Assembly: GCA_900618425.1 (NCBI GenBank)
Contig: UZAN01039625.1
Coordinates: 32,766-96,765, forward strand
DNA from: Echinostoma caproni
Taxonomy: Eukaryota; Platyhelminthes; Trematoda; Plagiorchiida; Echinostomatidae
Reading direction: 5' to 3'
Length of the DNA: 64,000 bases
Position 1 is the stretch's first letter. Each line of letters starts with the position of its first letter. Positions 39,514 to 52,396 of this stretch are shown one piece after another. Position numbers and translations under genes: made by a program. A model generated the notes under the pieces. It ran no database searches, was not told the origin of the DNA, and saw only the letters and a program-made list of their open reading frames with translations.

Positions 39514-41649
39514 TGTAAAACTAAGATAAAACAATTATTCCAAGTACCACCAAAAAATTATGCGGATAGAAGTTGTTTTGTAGTTTAGTGTTACGGTGAC
39601 AAATTACACGGAAACGTTTTGGATTCGAACTTTGGCGTAAACGCTCTCTACGTAAAATATATGGCGTGGCGGGTGAGCTCAAAGGTACCTCAACAACTTT
39701 GACACTGTTTCATGTGGTCAACCACCCAAATGACAGAAGCATGCAAATATATGAAATAAAATCCCAAGAATATCAAACGTCCCCCTAGAAACATGAAATT
39801 AATATAATCGGTTGGTATAAAAAGCTTCATGAAAATATGGAACCGAACAAGTCGGAATAACATGCCGACCGAGGTCACAAAACTGGGAAACTCGTTTCGC
39901 CCTTGACAGTTTCGGTGGCCAAGCCTTTATGCTGATGGGTTATTGAACATATTTCCTACTGAATAACGTCGGCAATACTTCAGTGATAAGATTTTTGAGG
40001 AAGTTCTAGAGATGCATAAATAAAGGACGTAGGAGAAACTCAGGAAACCTTTTTCGGACAAAACTTCGTACTGTATCGAGCTATCAATCCAAAATAGAGA
40101 AAGCCAAAAGACTTTCTATGGAGCATGATAGTTCTTTTGTTTATTTTGATACTTACTGTAATTTAAAAAAACCAATTTCAGTTTTATGATAAAAAGTCAT
40201 TCGAACTTTGGGCGAAATAGAGCATAACATGAAAAGCCCATAATGAAGTGTAGTGGGTTATGATAAACAGATAATAGTCAAGGCCAAAGTCAAAGTGGAG
40301 GATTCGGATTGGCAATATTGTGAATTTCTCGTTCTAGCACACGATTATATGGATGCGTAGGGCATAAAATGTATGCAATACTGCACATATGTATACACCG
40401 TGTGCCAGAATTAACTTACTCAAAGAGAGATTGGATTGCCCAGACTGAACTGTGCTCACTGTCATAAAAGCGGATATGTTTCTCTGGGGTTCGTTGAGAT
40501 GCATGCACATGTATATACACGAGTAAAAGCCACACTAGATTAGGTCACGTGATTCGTATGTGCATGCTTCTTCACCAAGTGTTGAATCTATTGTTAATTA
40601 CTGGTTCGAGCCGTACCTACTTGCTCGTGTGCTACGAATCAATCACACACGGTGTGGATCATTTGAGACAAATTGTAACTGCACTGCCATCTCAAATCAG
40701 CTTTTTCAAGTGTCTGTCTTGCACGGCAATCCAACTCGATAATCATTGGGGGAGGTCAAACTGTATGTGAGAGGTGACTGAGTAAAGCACCTACAATAGA
40801 ATGTGCACCAAATGTTGATATCGTGTCAAAGTTGACAGCATTGCAGAAATCGATGGAAACTTGGTAAATAAATTTCTTGGTTGACAACATTGCCGATCGA
40901 ATCGCAATTTCGTGCTTCTTTGCCGGTAATGTGGAGATTGGTTTACTCAGTTACAGTCAGTATATCCAAAACAATCTCATGGGAATTTTCTGGCAATGAG
41001 CTTTACTGTTTTCGTAAGCCCATGTTCGAGAAAGAGTCGTAAACTATGCAGACTCAGTGCACGGGTGTTGACGAAATTTTGCTGCTAATGAAAATAACTG
41101 TGTTGATGCATATAATTTATCACGTAAACTGACATGTACCGGATTGACGTCCGATGATAGAGTGACTCGCAGATACCGAAACCCCGAATTCGCGTCAGAT
41201 CACAAGCCTGGAAAATCTACGTGTAGTGCATAACGACTCATGAATCAATGGAAATACAACAACATACCTCAAATTAGGGGCAACCCGGTCTGGGCAGGAC
41301 TATCGGTTCAATACGACAACAGCAAACGTGCCAGGAAAGCACTCTCTTGGAAATCAGGGGAGCAGTGTGATACGGATGTAGGGGCAGTGCTATTTGAAGG
41401 GCGGTGAGGACCAATCACAGAGATAGAAAAGCGAAGTGACATCAAAGTCGGGGCGGGGGGGGGGCGACAGACGAAACCATAATCACCGTGTAATTGAGAG
41501 AATAGACAACGAATACGAAGAAGGTGTCTGGGACGGTTAAACACACAGGGGCGAGCGGTAGCACGTGGGTCAAGAAACAACTGGGTGTGAAATGGGATGA
41601 ACGGTGAAGACGGTAGGGTAAACATAGCGGGTGGGTGATGAAATGGTGA
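39514..41649. other. Intergenic span with GC-rich end
   Basis: No gene recognised. From about 41270 the base composition shifts to GC-rich, with a run of about 10 Gs at 41455-41464. The 117-codon minus-strand frame at 41308-41661 is proline- and serine-rich and probably a by-product of that composition. Confidence 0.4.
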
Positions 41650-41990
41650 CCACAATAACAAGCGGCAGTTTCTATGACGGATCGAGATAGTTGAAAACGA
41701 TAATGAATTAAGCGCAGAACGAGTTACGACAGTTACTACGACAAAGTTCCATGAGGGGTGGCAATATTATAATACGAGAATAGGACGACAGTTACCACGA
41801 CTCAGTTTCCATGTGGGGTGGAGATAAAAGATTACAGTAACAAGTTGGACGAAGTAAGGGTCACGACAGTCAGTACCAAACGGTTTCCATGTGGAGTGTA
41901 GATAATATATCGCGATAACAGGCCGGACGAAGAACGGGTTGCGATGATTAATACCGGGAGTTGGTATGTGGGGCGGTTACGTAATCACAA
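41650..41990. repeat. Degenerate ~77-bp tandem minisatellite
   Basis: Five diverged units can be phased on the block TTTCCATGTGGGGTGG, recurring at about 41672, 41749, 41809, 41887 and 41964. Spacings are 77, 60, 78 and 77 bp; the short one reflects a deletion of about 17 bp. Each unit also contains ACGACAGT-TACC-type and GATAA-AC-type blocks. Confidence 0.75.
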
Positions 41991-43307
41991 GGGAATTACG
42001 GAAAAGTACAAACAAACTGTTCATGGAGGGGGAACGTAGCAAGTTCCGATCCGGTTGGCATGGACCAATAAACTGGGAGTTGTTTAGAGCCAAACATGAA
42101 TTCTTGGGTTGTGAACCGAGTAAAGGTAGGTACGGCGTACGTAATTTCAAATCATACAAAAAAGCGTCTTACATGACCTATAAGCGGACCGTTTCAGAGG
42201 CAGTCCTCCAGTGAGCTGTTTCAGAAGGATAGACGAGTATCATCAACTACGCTTTTGAAAAGACCGAAAACATTTTCATTAACTTCATTTTCACTTTCAC
42301 CTAGTAGACATGAAAGATTAACACCTCACTCATACAAATCACAACTCCTCCCCATCTGATCCACAGCGGAGGCAAGACATATTCGCTTTGCACGCCAATT
42401 GTTCAACGTTGATCAGTGTAGGTTCTATAGGCCGGAAGGACTTGAGATTGTCTCCGAATTGTGGTGAAGCCTCATTGATTGCTCCAAAATAACTGGGATT
42501 CATCAAATATGTGCTTTAACCATTTTGAAACAGACTTGTTCACACGGCTGCGATCGGGTCACAGTTGGCCGCTTATCGAGAACATTATCAATAACGCAAT
42601 AACTGATCAGGGAATAAAATCCAAGAACTATGCTCAAACACTGCAAAAACTAGTACAACCGAACTCACTTAGGCATGATTCTCTTATATCAAACACTGCA
42701 TCTACATGAACATTCGTGTAGCACTCTGCTTATACTGTTCACAAATGAGGCTTTCAAACTACACCTCTTAACACTACAGAAGAATGAAAACGCTGCTTTT
42801 GTTGTCCTTCAAACGGTGGAGTATATACTACTAACCTTAGTACCACTTGTGCTATTTGGAACTCACTTATATTCCAAGTTCTTTTTGATTAACCGGCCAA
42901 TTTGTTCCAGTTGACAAACCATTTAATTCTTTAACTTTTCATTATTCGTGATATTTATCCTTCTGTTTCACCATCATCCAAACTCACTATGTCGAGATCC
43001 TGTTGGAGTTACGAAGATTAAGTTGTTTACCTTTTTTCATGATGAACTTTCACTGTTACTGCAGAATGAGTGTCGAATTGGTTCACTCACATCACCACTG
43101 CATTTCAGTCACACATCTGCTCTGTTTTTGAGCTTATAGACTTAAGCGCATTAGTAAGCTATTTGTAAAAACAGAGAACCGATGGAAATGCCTTGTCTAA
43201 CTATCACAAATAACCACACCGGAATCGATGATGCCCACAGTGACCAATTTCGCGCTATGGTAATCTAAACTAGAACAGGAAAGCCTTCACTATGCATTTT
43301 CCAAGTC
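41991..43307. other. No gene recognised
   Basis: Short plus-strand frames (76-82 codons) without recognisable motifs. Confidence 0.35.
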
Positions 43308-43550
43308 AAGTTGCCCATTATCATTTCAAGATGTCCTCGTATCATTTCACGATGTCCTTGGATCATTTTGAGCTGCCGTATTGGCCTCGCCGGTGCTGAC
43401 AAGCCACCCAGCGATGTCTGGATGACCACTATGCAGCACTGATTTCTCTACCTCCCGTTGAAGTGCGGGGGACAATTGTGAGACGGGCTTTGGTCACACA
43501 CGCCTCAATTCCCATGATATACATAACGGTTATTTATCTTGCTAATACGC
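43308..43550 (+). repeat. Left terminal inverted repeat
   Basis: Starts AAGTTG and ends GCTAATACGC. Its outer part contains about three copies of a ~21-bp subrepeat (TATCATTTCACGATGTCC and variants). Only a few mismatches separate it from the right arm across the inner 200 bp. Confidence 0.9.
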
Positions 43551-44276
43551 TGTTCACACGGTTTTCTGATTTCCTAAAACTTACTAACTAATCGAACATT
43601 TTCATAATTTCTGATTGGTGTTGGCTTTATTAATCTATCGTAGGAACGACCACGGTGGTGTTCCCATGGTGAACCTGAATAGAGAAATGCTACAATGGCA
43701 ATAAGATAGTTCGAAGACATTTTGCAAGTATTACTTGCGAATGCAATACATTAACCTAAATTCACCCGGTTCATTTGGTATGGTGGAGGTGTTCAAGTAA
43801 TACTATATGATTTCAGCGATAAAGATTATTGATTTCAGAGCCCTAACCCAGGAAAGTGTATTTTGGAAACATTCTAATTTTTAAATTGGCATTTTCTAAT
43901 AAAACTCCGTAACTGTCATGGAAATTATGGCTTCTTTCAACAGCCCTTATCACGTTATTTCTATTGCAGTTGATTTGATAGACATTTCTCATTCCGTTCC
44001 GAAAATATGGCCAAAATGATCATTTTGATTGTTCGTACTTGAAGGTCCTTCTGTGGTGGTGTCACAGAGATATATTATGGTCTGAAAGTGTCGAACAAAC
44101 TGGATGTGAATTTGGTCAACACTAATGTGTATATCGATCGAGCATGATTTATTCGTGTCCTAGTGCAGCCGCCTGAGGTGTAGCATATGAATTCTATTGC
44201 AGCATCATACGATGGGTGTAAGCAATGGCTCAAGCGTTGATCGCGCATGATACACTGATATCAGCGGAGGGTGACA

Positions 44277-44305
44277 AACACACACACACAAACACACACA
44301 CACAC
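44277..44305. repeat. (AC)n microsatellite
   Basis: AC dinucleotide run with one interruption, immediately inside the right inverted repeat. Confidence 0.95.
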
Positions 44306-44317
44306 TTGGAGGCGTAC

Positions 44318-44561
44318 GCGTATTAGCAAGATAAATAACCGTTATGTATATCATGGGAATTGAGGCGTGTGTGACCAAAGCCCGTCTCACAATTGTCCCC
44401 CGCACTTCAACGGGAGATAGAGAAATCAGTGCTGCATGGTGGTCATCCAGACATCGCTGGGTGGCTTGTCAGCACCGGCGAGGCCAATACGGCAGCTCAA
44501 AATGATCCAAGGACATCGTGAAATGATACGAGGACATCTCGAAATGATACTGGGACAACTT
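44318..44561 (-). repeat. Right terminal inverted repeat
   Basis: Reverse complement of 43308-43550, beginning GCGTATTAGC and ending CAACTT. Examples of mismatches are C/T in the CTACCTCCC block and T/C in the ACCACTATGC block. The outermost 30 bp differ more. Confidence 0.9.
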
Positions 44562-47500
44562 CAGTTGCAAAAGTTATAGATGTGCTATACGATTCACTGT
44601 GAATTAAGATGTTTTGAACAGTAGTAACTGTAACCGAAAGCACACCGATGACATCAACAACGAGATCCCCTAAAGCAACTTAAGTCGCAATACCACTAGC
44701 ACAAGCAAAAGGTAATGCCCATTTTTCAGACGAGGTCCACACTTTAATCGCAAGAACAAAGTATTTGTCAAATTTCTTTTACTTTCCGTGTCACTACAAT
44801 GGTCAGTGCCACTGGAACATCCGTTTCTAGTTTGCACATTATTTTCCCTATTTCATAATTGGTCGCTTTATTGCAAACTTTTTTCATGACAATTGTCCAC
44901 GGTTTGCCTCGCGCTGTTCTGTGAGATGCATTTTTCGCCGTTCAAACACGGCGTCTTTTTTGAAAATAGGAAAATGTCTGCATAAAATATTTTCCAAACT
45001 ACGCCTAAATACGCAAATAATCGATACGCGTTTCTTCAAACCGCTGCCAGAAATAGAAAAGAGGGGGTAAATTAGGCGGTAGTAATGATTGTTCTGTTGT
45101 TGGTAGACACGGTATCAGTAGCGTCGGTAGTCATGGTTACCCACGGTAATAGGAGAGTGTAAAATCACGACTTTTGAAGTGATACCAATGGCATTTATAT
45201 AATATAATATCGTAACAAATATTTTCTAAATGCTACCACCACGTGCTATACACATTTTGGTGTGATTTGATGGATGCACACTGGAATCGATTATGGACAA
45301 ATTGAAACTCCTGCTGATATTTGACTTGGTCTTGATCTCGGGGCGTCCATTTACCGATTGTGTTCAACTAAATAAGAGTTAGATCTCATCTTTATCTGAA
45401 ATAACGCGTCGTTTATCGTGAATTATTCAATTTTCCTTGACTGCAAAGGTTGCCAACCGTAGTATTATGGAACGATGAATAATTTTTCTTCCATAACCAC
45501 CACTATACCAGTCTCAACAACAACAAAATCAGCAACGTAGCTACTCAGAAAAATACAGGTTTAAATGCATTTCCTCCTTTCCCAGAGTAATTGGATAAGA
45601 TCCAATTAAATCATACGTATCTAGCCCGAATTAGATCTAATTTCGGTGGGACAACTGCGAAACTATTCAAAGCCGGAACCGATCAGTGGAATTCGGTTTT
45701 TCTGCATCCTGGAACACAGAGCGTATATCAGGGATAACCGATATTTTTTCACTTAGCAAGGCTAGTATCCACGCTTATTGAAAAAAAACAATTAGAAGAT
45801 ATATCGGTGTTAAATAAATGAACAAATTAGATCGATAGGCAATCAGGGCATTTGATCCGCGTGTTCGGTTCTCAGTTGAACTTCGTTTACATTAGTGAAC
45901 CAGACCGAGGCATATCGATTGATCTACATCTGGGTGGAAAAACTAGCACATTCGTTTTCGGAAAGGTTTCCGTTTGCGCAAAATGCAAAGTTGGTTCAGG
46001 TTATTTTTAAGTTTGTCGGTTAAGAGAATGCCGAGGAGTCCAACAAAAGACTGTCGGAAACATTTGGACAAATCAACATTTACGGTTTTCAGCCGGACAA
46101 GTAGATTCACGTGTACTTTTATCATCTCATGAAGCAGCAAAAGCATTTGAATGAACGATGGATGGAAGAAAGGTTCAATATTTGTTTATGCAGAGACGGA
46201 TTTAAAAATACTGAGATTCACCACAGAATATCATTCGTTTTGGCCTCCGTCATGTCCCGGGATATCGAGAACTATCGAAGTAATGGTGACATATACCCAA
46301 TGTGATGAGTGCCAACTGAGTATGCCCACTAAAATCACGTCGTCGTATGTTATTCTGAGATTCTATAGGAGTCCACAGTACAGCTGCTGGCATTTAGATA
46401 GTCTTGCACGTGAGTATATTCCTCTCTAGGATTGGAATATTTTCAACGACACTATGTATAAAGAGTAGCAGTAATCATACTCAGAAATCAGACGAAAAGT
46501 GGCGGACACGGTGCATGAAACACCGAAGAGTGCTGCAAGTGACCGGTCAATGTTGGCATGTGGTGCCGAAACGAGGTCTTTTGAGGGGAAGAAAAGGAAC
46601 ACAGAATAGCGGTTTTCAGACAAAGCGGTATCTGGGGCACTGTAAGAGGTTGTTGCCACAGCACGGATCTTTCGTTTATGGCGTTCACGTACTAAATGAA
46701 GCGCATGACCGCGATAGATTGTTATGACTGGGGCACATGTCACCGGTTGGTTCCACTTGAAGTGTAATGCCCTCACTTCGGTAGTTAGTCATTCACTTAA
46801 TCATTCCATTCGATTTGATGGTTTTTCACGGACGATTCTGATATGATCAAAAACAAAAACCGATATTACAGCATGTGCGTGTGCACGCGTCTATGCGAAA
46901 CAGTAAATCGGAGTGGAGTGAACAAGTAAACAGGATAAATGTTGCTGAGTTAGCAAATTGACCTCGTTAAACGCTATCCGTTGAATAACAGTATACACTT
47001 GCGGTCCAATAGAAGCTCATAGGAACGATGTGTAGATCAATAGAGCGCATCCGTCTTGCAAATTGGTGTACCAAGATTAAGAGTGGGTATTAGGAACCGA
47101 GTGAGGCACAACACAAATTCGGCCTGTCATGCACCGCTTTTATCACTTTCAATCTGAGAACTTGGATGAGCTTTTCTTCTGTTTTTACAGTGTCCTTCAA
47201 AAAATAATACAGGCCACGAGATGGATACATTCAAGTTCAAATTTATTCAAATGCCAGTAGCTGTACTGTCGATTCTCATAGTTTGTCAGAATACCATGAG
47301 ACGACCTGATTTCTGTGAACTGCACTCAGTTGGTACGCACTCCCAATCAATATATTTCACCCTCACCTCGATACTTTTTAGTGTTCTGGAATATGATTAA
47401 GGCTACCATGACTGCTATTCCGATGTTTGTGAGAACACTCTTCAATTATCTCAGCATTTTCAAATTGTGCCTTAAACGATTAGTAAAACTTTTGTTGATT

Positions 47501-49349
47501 CGCCTTCAATCCAATTGCCTTTATAGCAAGATTCGATAATAAAAATTAGTCCTTGTAGCTCAAGCGAACTGAATTCCATTTCGCCTGTTCGCCAAGCATG
47601 ATTATTTGTTTGTAAACATTTCACCACCAGCCGAGGTGACATCGTCGGCACAAATGAGATCCTGTCGTTGGTCAATAGGACGGTAGCTGTCTTATTTGTC
47701 CTAGTTATCCAACTGGGAATCGACCCGCCTTGGACGTCGTGAGCATGCTTGTGATGTGACGTTAATCCGTGCGCGTCTTGGCGGGTTCTGTGAGCTCCAT
47801 GCTGGGAGAAAAATGTCAGATGAATCACCATTTCGGTATGGGATAAAAACAACCCAACTCATCATCATCAATGATCCATGGTTAGTGCAGGTGGTTTTAC
47901 CATCTTCGCAATTATTCTGGTGGTTTTCTATTGTGCTAATATCATAGCATATGCCACTATGGAAATACAGTCGCTGAAGATTGTACGGTTATCCAGTAAT
48001 TTTTATGGATCTTGTTGCTTTACACGCGTGCTATTTGCACACAAGGAAATAAGGAAACCGACGTTTACAGTAAATATCGAGATAGTACGCAGTGGAATGT
48101 TTCACACTGATGTCTACCTCACGAATGGTGAATTCAAAAGTCTTCACACGATGATGTACACACTCCCCCTCCCCCTAATACTCACATACCATGATGGTGT
48201 GACTGTTTTATTGATCGAGGGTGGCGAAACATAATGGTAAATATTAAAGGGTATCCGGAAACGTCACTTACTCTATACCAATGAGTCACTTGAAACAGTA
48301 TTGTTCAGGCACTCAACACACCCGAACCGATCCACATGAGTATTGCTGGTAGAAGGGAGCAACTGAAATCACCAGTTACCCGGTTTCGGTTGAGTACATT
48401 ACTTCACGGGTATAAAGTGCAGTCACTACTAGCCATACTAGAATATAAGCGATTTTTAACCACATTTATGAAGTTCTATACACTTATACAACCTTTTTAT
48501 CTTACGGGAGGTGCCCTCTTTGTTACAGCCGTTTTAACCGAAGTTACAATGGATCTGAGCTCTGGTTTGTTATCTGTCTGTACGATCTGGGTTTCATCAG
48601 TGTGGAGCATGTCTTTGGCTCATCCAGAGCATTCACCTTTACCGGATGTTTGAATACTGCTTGTATGTTTTTTGCCTTCACATCCCCGACTTGCCACTTG
48701 GCGTTGGCTGAAGAATGTAGAAGGATGAACGTGCGGGGTATATCATTTTGGTCGAGGCAAGTGGCGATTGGAAGGAAGTCAAATGGGGCTGAAGTATTGA
48801 CTGTTTATGAACAAATGAAACACCAAACAGAGTAGCTCGCACTTACTTTGAAATATCGATAAGTGCTGAAATCGGGATAAGCCTAATTCCAATTGGAGAC
48901 AATAGGGTATATATGTTATACTGTAGAATTCGATTTATGTACAGATAGAGACGTTCCAAACAGCATCGATCGACTTCATTTCGATATCTTTATCATTTAC
49001 GAATATCAGTCACTTTTATGTGGACAAGCATTTTTCTTATTGATCAGCCGAATGGGCAGAAAAAGTAAAGGTAAAGAACAGGTGAGGATCTACAACCGGA
49101 GCTTTCGTTCATTCACTACCTGACCCGCAAGATAGCGGAGCAATATGTGAAAACCGTGATCCATGTGGGGCCGCCCTTTGTACGGAGTCAAACGTTTAAG
49201 TTCTTCAGTGCACAGTTCAATCGAGTCTGTGATCGGTACTAAAACTAAGGATGTGATTCGTAAGCCTTTTCTTGGTTGTTTTGAAATCAATTTTTTTATC
49301 CAGCTTCCTCACGTGATCTTCGATTGGTTCACTGACCAGTTTACTGCCC
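44562..49349. other. 4.8-kb span with no recognisable gene
   Basis: Frames of up to 126 codons on both strands show no known domain. Two hydrophobic plus-strand frames (47878-48234 and 48336-48653) were examined as tetraspanin candidates and lack a CCG motif or matching splice sites. Confidence 0.35.
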
Positions 49350-49640
49350 TAGGTATTGCTTTTCGTTATCTCATTTTGGTGGAAAAGCAACCCGACCACA
49401 TACAATAGCGGTTGGATGAGTGTACGTAATCGCCTTTTCCAGGTGGTGCTTGGGTATCTGACTCTTTAGATCACCTTTAAGAAGAAATCTTTTCTTTTTG
49501 TCGCCCTTGTTTCTGGCGGAAGTGGTCTTTCTATGACTTGTTTCTTAACTAACTGTTCAGGGTATCCGTTGTTGTGATGCATGTGCTCGATTGGCTCAAT
49601 TCTTTTCTCTCGTGCTACTTCGTACTAGGTTGTGAGGACT
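49350..49640 (-). mobile_element. Penelope-like element fragment, post-RT region
   Basis: The minus strand reads NNGYPEQLVKKQ, then ERPLPPETRATKRKDFFLK, a stop, then RRLRTLIQ and LLFHQNEIT. This is the conserved linker between the RT and GIY-YIG domains of PLEs (NGYP, P-rich segment, RRL). It resembles the corresponding linkers of the copies at 3.4 kb and 19.2 kb. Neither the RT core nor the GIY-YIG domain could be recognised on either side. Confidence 0.5.
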
Positions 49641-52010
49641 CTCGCTGCCAGGTATTTTGTAATATGTATCTTATAATTGATGAGTAAGAAGTTGAGGCGG
49701 TTTAGGTACTGACCGCTTCAAGTCTGTTTGTAGGAGACAGAAATCAATTTTTCTATGTCTCTTGCATCGGTCAAAGGTTGCGAAAATAGATTTTGTTTCC
49801 TACCTCTATTTCAAATTGAAACTTATTAGAATTGTGAGCTGGCTTAAAAGATTCCAATGTTAGACAGGGTAAGAAATTCTGCCCAAAAAATATAAAATTT
49901 TAGTTGACCGATGCTACAATATAATGAAAATTATTGTATAATGTTCTGATGTTTGTTTTTTCGTTTTAAAATGAAGGTGTATACCTACAGAGCCCCTTGA
50001 TATGCCAAACTATATATATTTATATATATGCATATATACATATACATACTACAACATCAATCACCCTTTGTGTCACCTGAAAATTGTGTGCGAACTCCAT
50101 TCCGCCGAGCAAACACACAGTAGCACACCGGAGTTAAGGACAAGAGAAAGAAGCCAACTCTTTCAACCGTTTCTATCAAACTCATATGCCAGGAGTTTTA
50201 TCAAAGCGTGACTCAGAAGTAAGGAAAAAACAACATATACATGCTGATGTTCGTCACTAATGTTTGCTCACGTTCGTTCTGGATATCCGCCCCAAGAACA
50301 AGCAGAACCAACGATTAGGTTTGTAGAAAACGATATATTCTAAAACTTCCGAAATGTTGGAATTAAGTTACGCTAGGTCTAGGCTGTTATGATCAATGCA
50401 AGGAAAGCGTGCGATACAGAGCTCACCATGGGGAATTGTGTTGGTGTGGTCTTTTCGAGCTCATTAAAAGCACGATAATAATTAAAGCAGAACTTTATTC
50501 TGGAGTCTCCAAGGTGCTATATCTAGTGAAGAAACGTTCTCTAGAAAATCCATATCGCCAAATAATGGTGGTACGTGCTAAATCTCGACGGTACACTTGA
50601 TTGTGCCCGGTGGAGAAGAATGGTTTTTATGTTAGGAGGAAAAGTTTGACGGTAGGCTAGCTTTTCTAATTAATCTACCTGATCGATAGGCTAAATTACC
50701 ACTTGATATCTGAACCTTGATGGTTCTGATAAGTATGTCATGGTTGTGTAACCATATCCTGATGGTCCTCAATTATACAGGACTGGTTAGAAACTGAACC
50801 TGTCCCGATGCTAGCCACCAGCGTATGGTGAAGGTGCTTTGATCCGTGATTTGGTGATCACGTTCAGCTTCAATACATCTATCAGGAAACTAGGAGAAAA
50901 ACAAAACGTTAGAAAAGTAAACTGCCGTTGCAAAACTGTCGGTTGAAGAACCGCTAAATCAGCCTCCCGTTTCAGTAAATATATATATATAAACATTTTA
51001 CAACTCAGTGTACGCCTCCATTCTCTCTTGAAATATATACAGACATATATATATATATATATTATTCAAGCGTACTATAACCGAAACAGTACTGCCTTAC
51101 AGCACAGTGATGAGTGCTAGTGGTCACAATGGGGAGGCATTAATTATCCCTCTAATCATATACAAACCATGGGGTTGTACATTTTACTTCATGTTTTACT
51201 AAAACCAAGCAAATTTGTTTCGATTTGTCTTAATCTATATTCCCTTCTTGATTAGAGCTTTCTTCTTAGACAATTTCATGAGAAGAAGGTTGATGTTACA
51301 AATATTAGCTTTCTGTCTATTCGTTTCTGTTACTTACCAGTTCAGTTAAATTGATCTATTTCTCACACTAACGGATATAACCGCCTGCAATCAATCTGAT
51401 AGTTGAAACATCATGCAGAATACCGCTGTTCATTTGTATTTTCACGAATCCCAACTGAATTCTAATGAAAGCAACACTGATCACACCAACTGAGTACTAC
51501 TGACTGTCTCAATCGTTGCTCGAAAAACTCAAAATCAGCCAAACAGCAACAAAGCTGACATTGGTCTCATTCGTATTCAAGTTAATTTCTACAGAATAGT
51601 CCGGTTAAATTTACCAACTGGTACAGTTTGGTTTGTTTTCTGTTTCGAATATATCTATTCGTGCTGAGCAGTATAAAAAACGACGAGCTTCGATTTTTAT
51701 TCGAATAAGGACAACTCTCTCGGATAGACAAAATACTGAGAACAGTCACTGAAATGGCGAACTTATTAGTAATCTGCCCCGTAATCGATTGTCTGGATAC
51801 AAATAAAAAATAAAACAAAGTATTTTAGAGATTATTAAGTGAATTTCATTCATCGGGCGATAAAAATAAGATATAAGTTTATGTTTTATTTGATTGTAAC
51901 CGATTTTAGGATCCTTTCTTTATATTTCACTCTCTTTTTTTCAAATGAACAAGTTTTGACATTCAGGGGAATATTTTGTTTATGCTGAAAATCAACAAAA
52001 TATATTGGTT
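49641..52010. other. No gene recognised; AT microsatellites
   Basis: Imperfect TA-rich tracts at about 50010-50045, 50978-50991 and 51043-51062. Only short frames otherwise. Confidence 0.4.
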
Positions 52011-52180
52011 GATGGTGGCCTGGTGATAATGTCGTCAAATTTTCAACCCGGATGACACAAATTCGAACCCCTCCACCACCGCATAAATGTCCCCCATTCA
52101 GTGTTGTACGGTAGGCCTTGGATTGACCGCTTTCCCCTTCCTGAAAATTCTATAACTATGTATTCAATAAAAGGAAGTAA
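52011..52180 (+). repeat. SINE family A, tRNA-derived, copy 2
   Basis: The plus strand begins GATGGTGGCCTGGTGATAA, then ATTCGAACCCC (B box), CTCCACCACCGC, TTGTACGGTAGGCC and CCCCTTCCTGAAAATT. The order of blocks is the same as in the minus-strand copy at 39513-39340, which confirms a family. Confidence 0.65.
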
Positions 52181-52217
52181 AAATAGAAAACGGAAAAGTT
52201 ACGTTTTCACTCTGGCC

Positions 52218-52249
52218 ATTTTTTTACTGGCCACTGCCAGTAAAAAAAT
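52218..52249. repeat. Perfect 13-bp hairpin
   Basis: ATTTTTTTACTGG, a 6-nt loop CCACTG, then CCAGTAAAAAAAT. It lies between two SINE copies and its role is unknown. Confidence 0.9.
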
Positions 52250-52396
52250 AAATTCTCCGACAATGTCCCACATAAATTACGGCCTCTTACAGAACATTCT
52301 CGAAAGCGAGTCTAATCTAAAGTACGCCATTTACTTCACTTTCGAAAGTGCTATGCTTATTTTACTGATTGGTTGAATAGAACTTTCCATCTTTTA

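Larger units (their letters stand above)
43308..44561. mobile_element. Foldback/MITE-like element with ~243-bp terminal inverted repeats
   Basis: Two near-identical inverted arms flank a 767-bp centre that encodes nothing recognisable and contains an AC microsatellite. The low divergence between arms implies either recent insertion or ongoing gene conversion. No transposase is present, so it would be non-autonomous. No clear target-site duplication is visible at the ends I infer (AAGTTG...CAACTT), so the exact borders are uncertain. It could instead be a segmental inverted duplication. Confidence 0.65.

Noticed and set aside
41308..41661. 117-codon minus-strand Pro/Ser-rich frame
   Set aside because: Falls in a GC-rich low-complexity island; composition explains the openness.
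44936..44960. GC-rich 6-bp hairpin followed by a T run, like a rho-independent terminator
   Set aside because: The genome is eukaryotic with introns; such terminators are not used and the hairpin is short.
47878..48653. Hydrophobic plus-strand frames considered as another tetraspanin
   Set aside because: No CCG, PxSC or GC motif, and no exon boundaries matching the 63/25/32/30 pattern.
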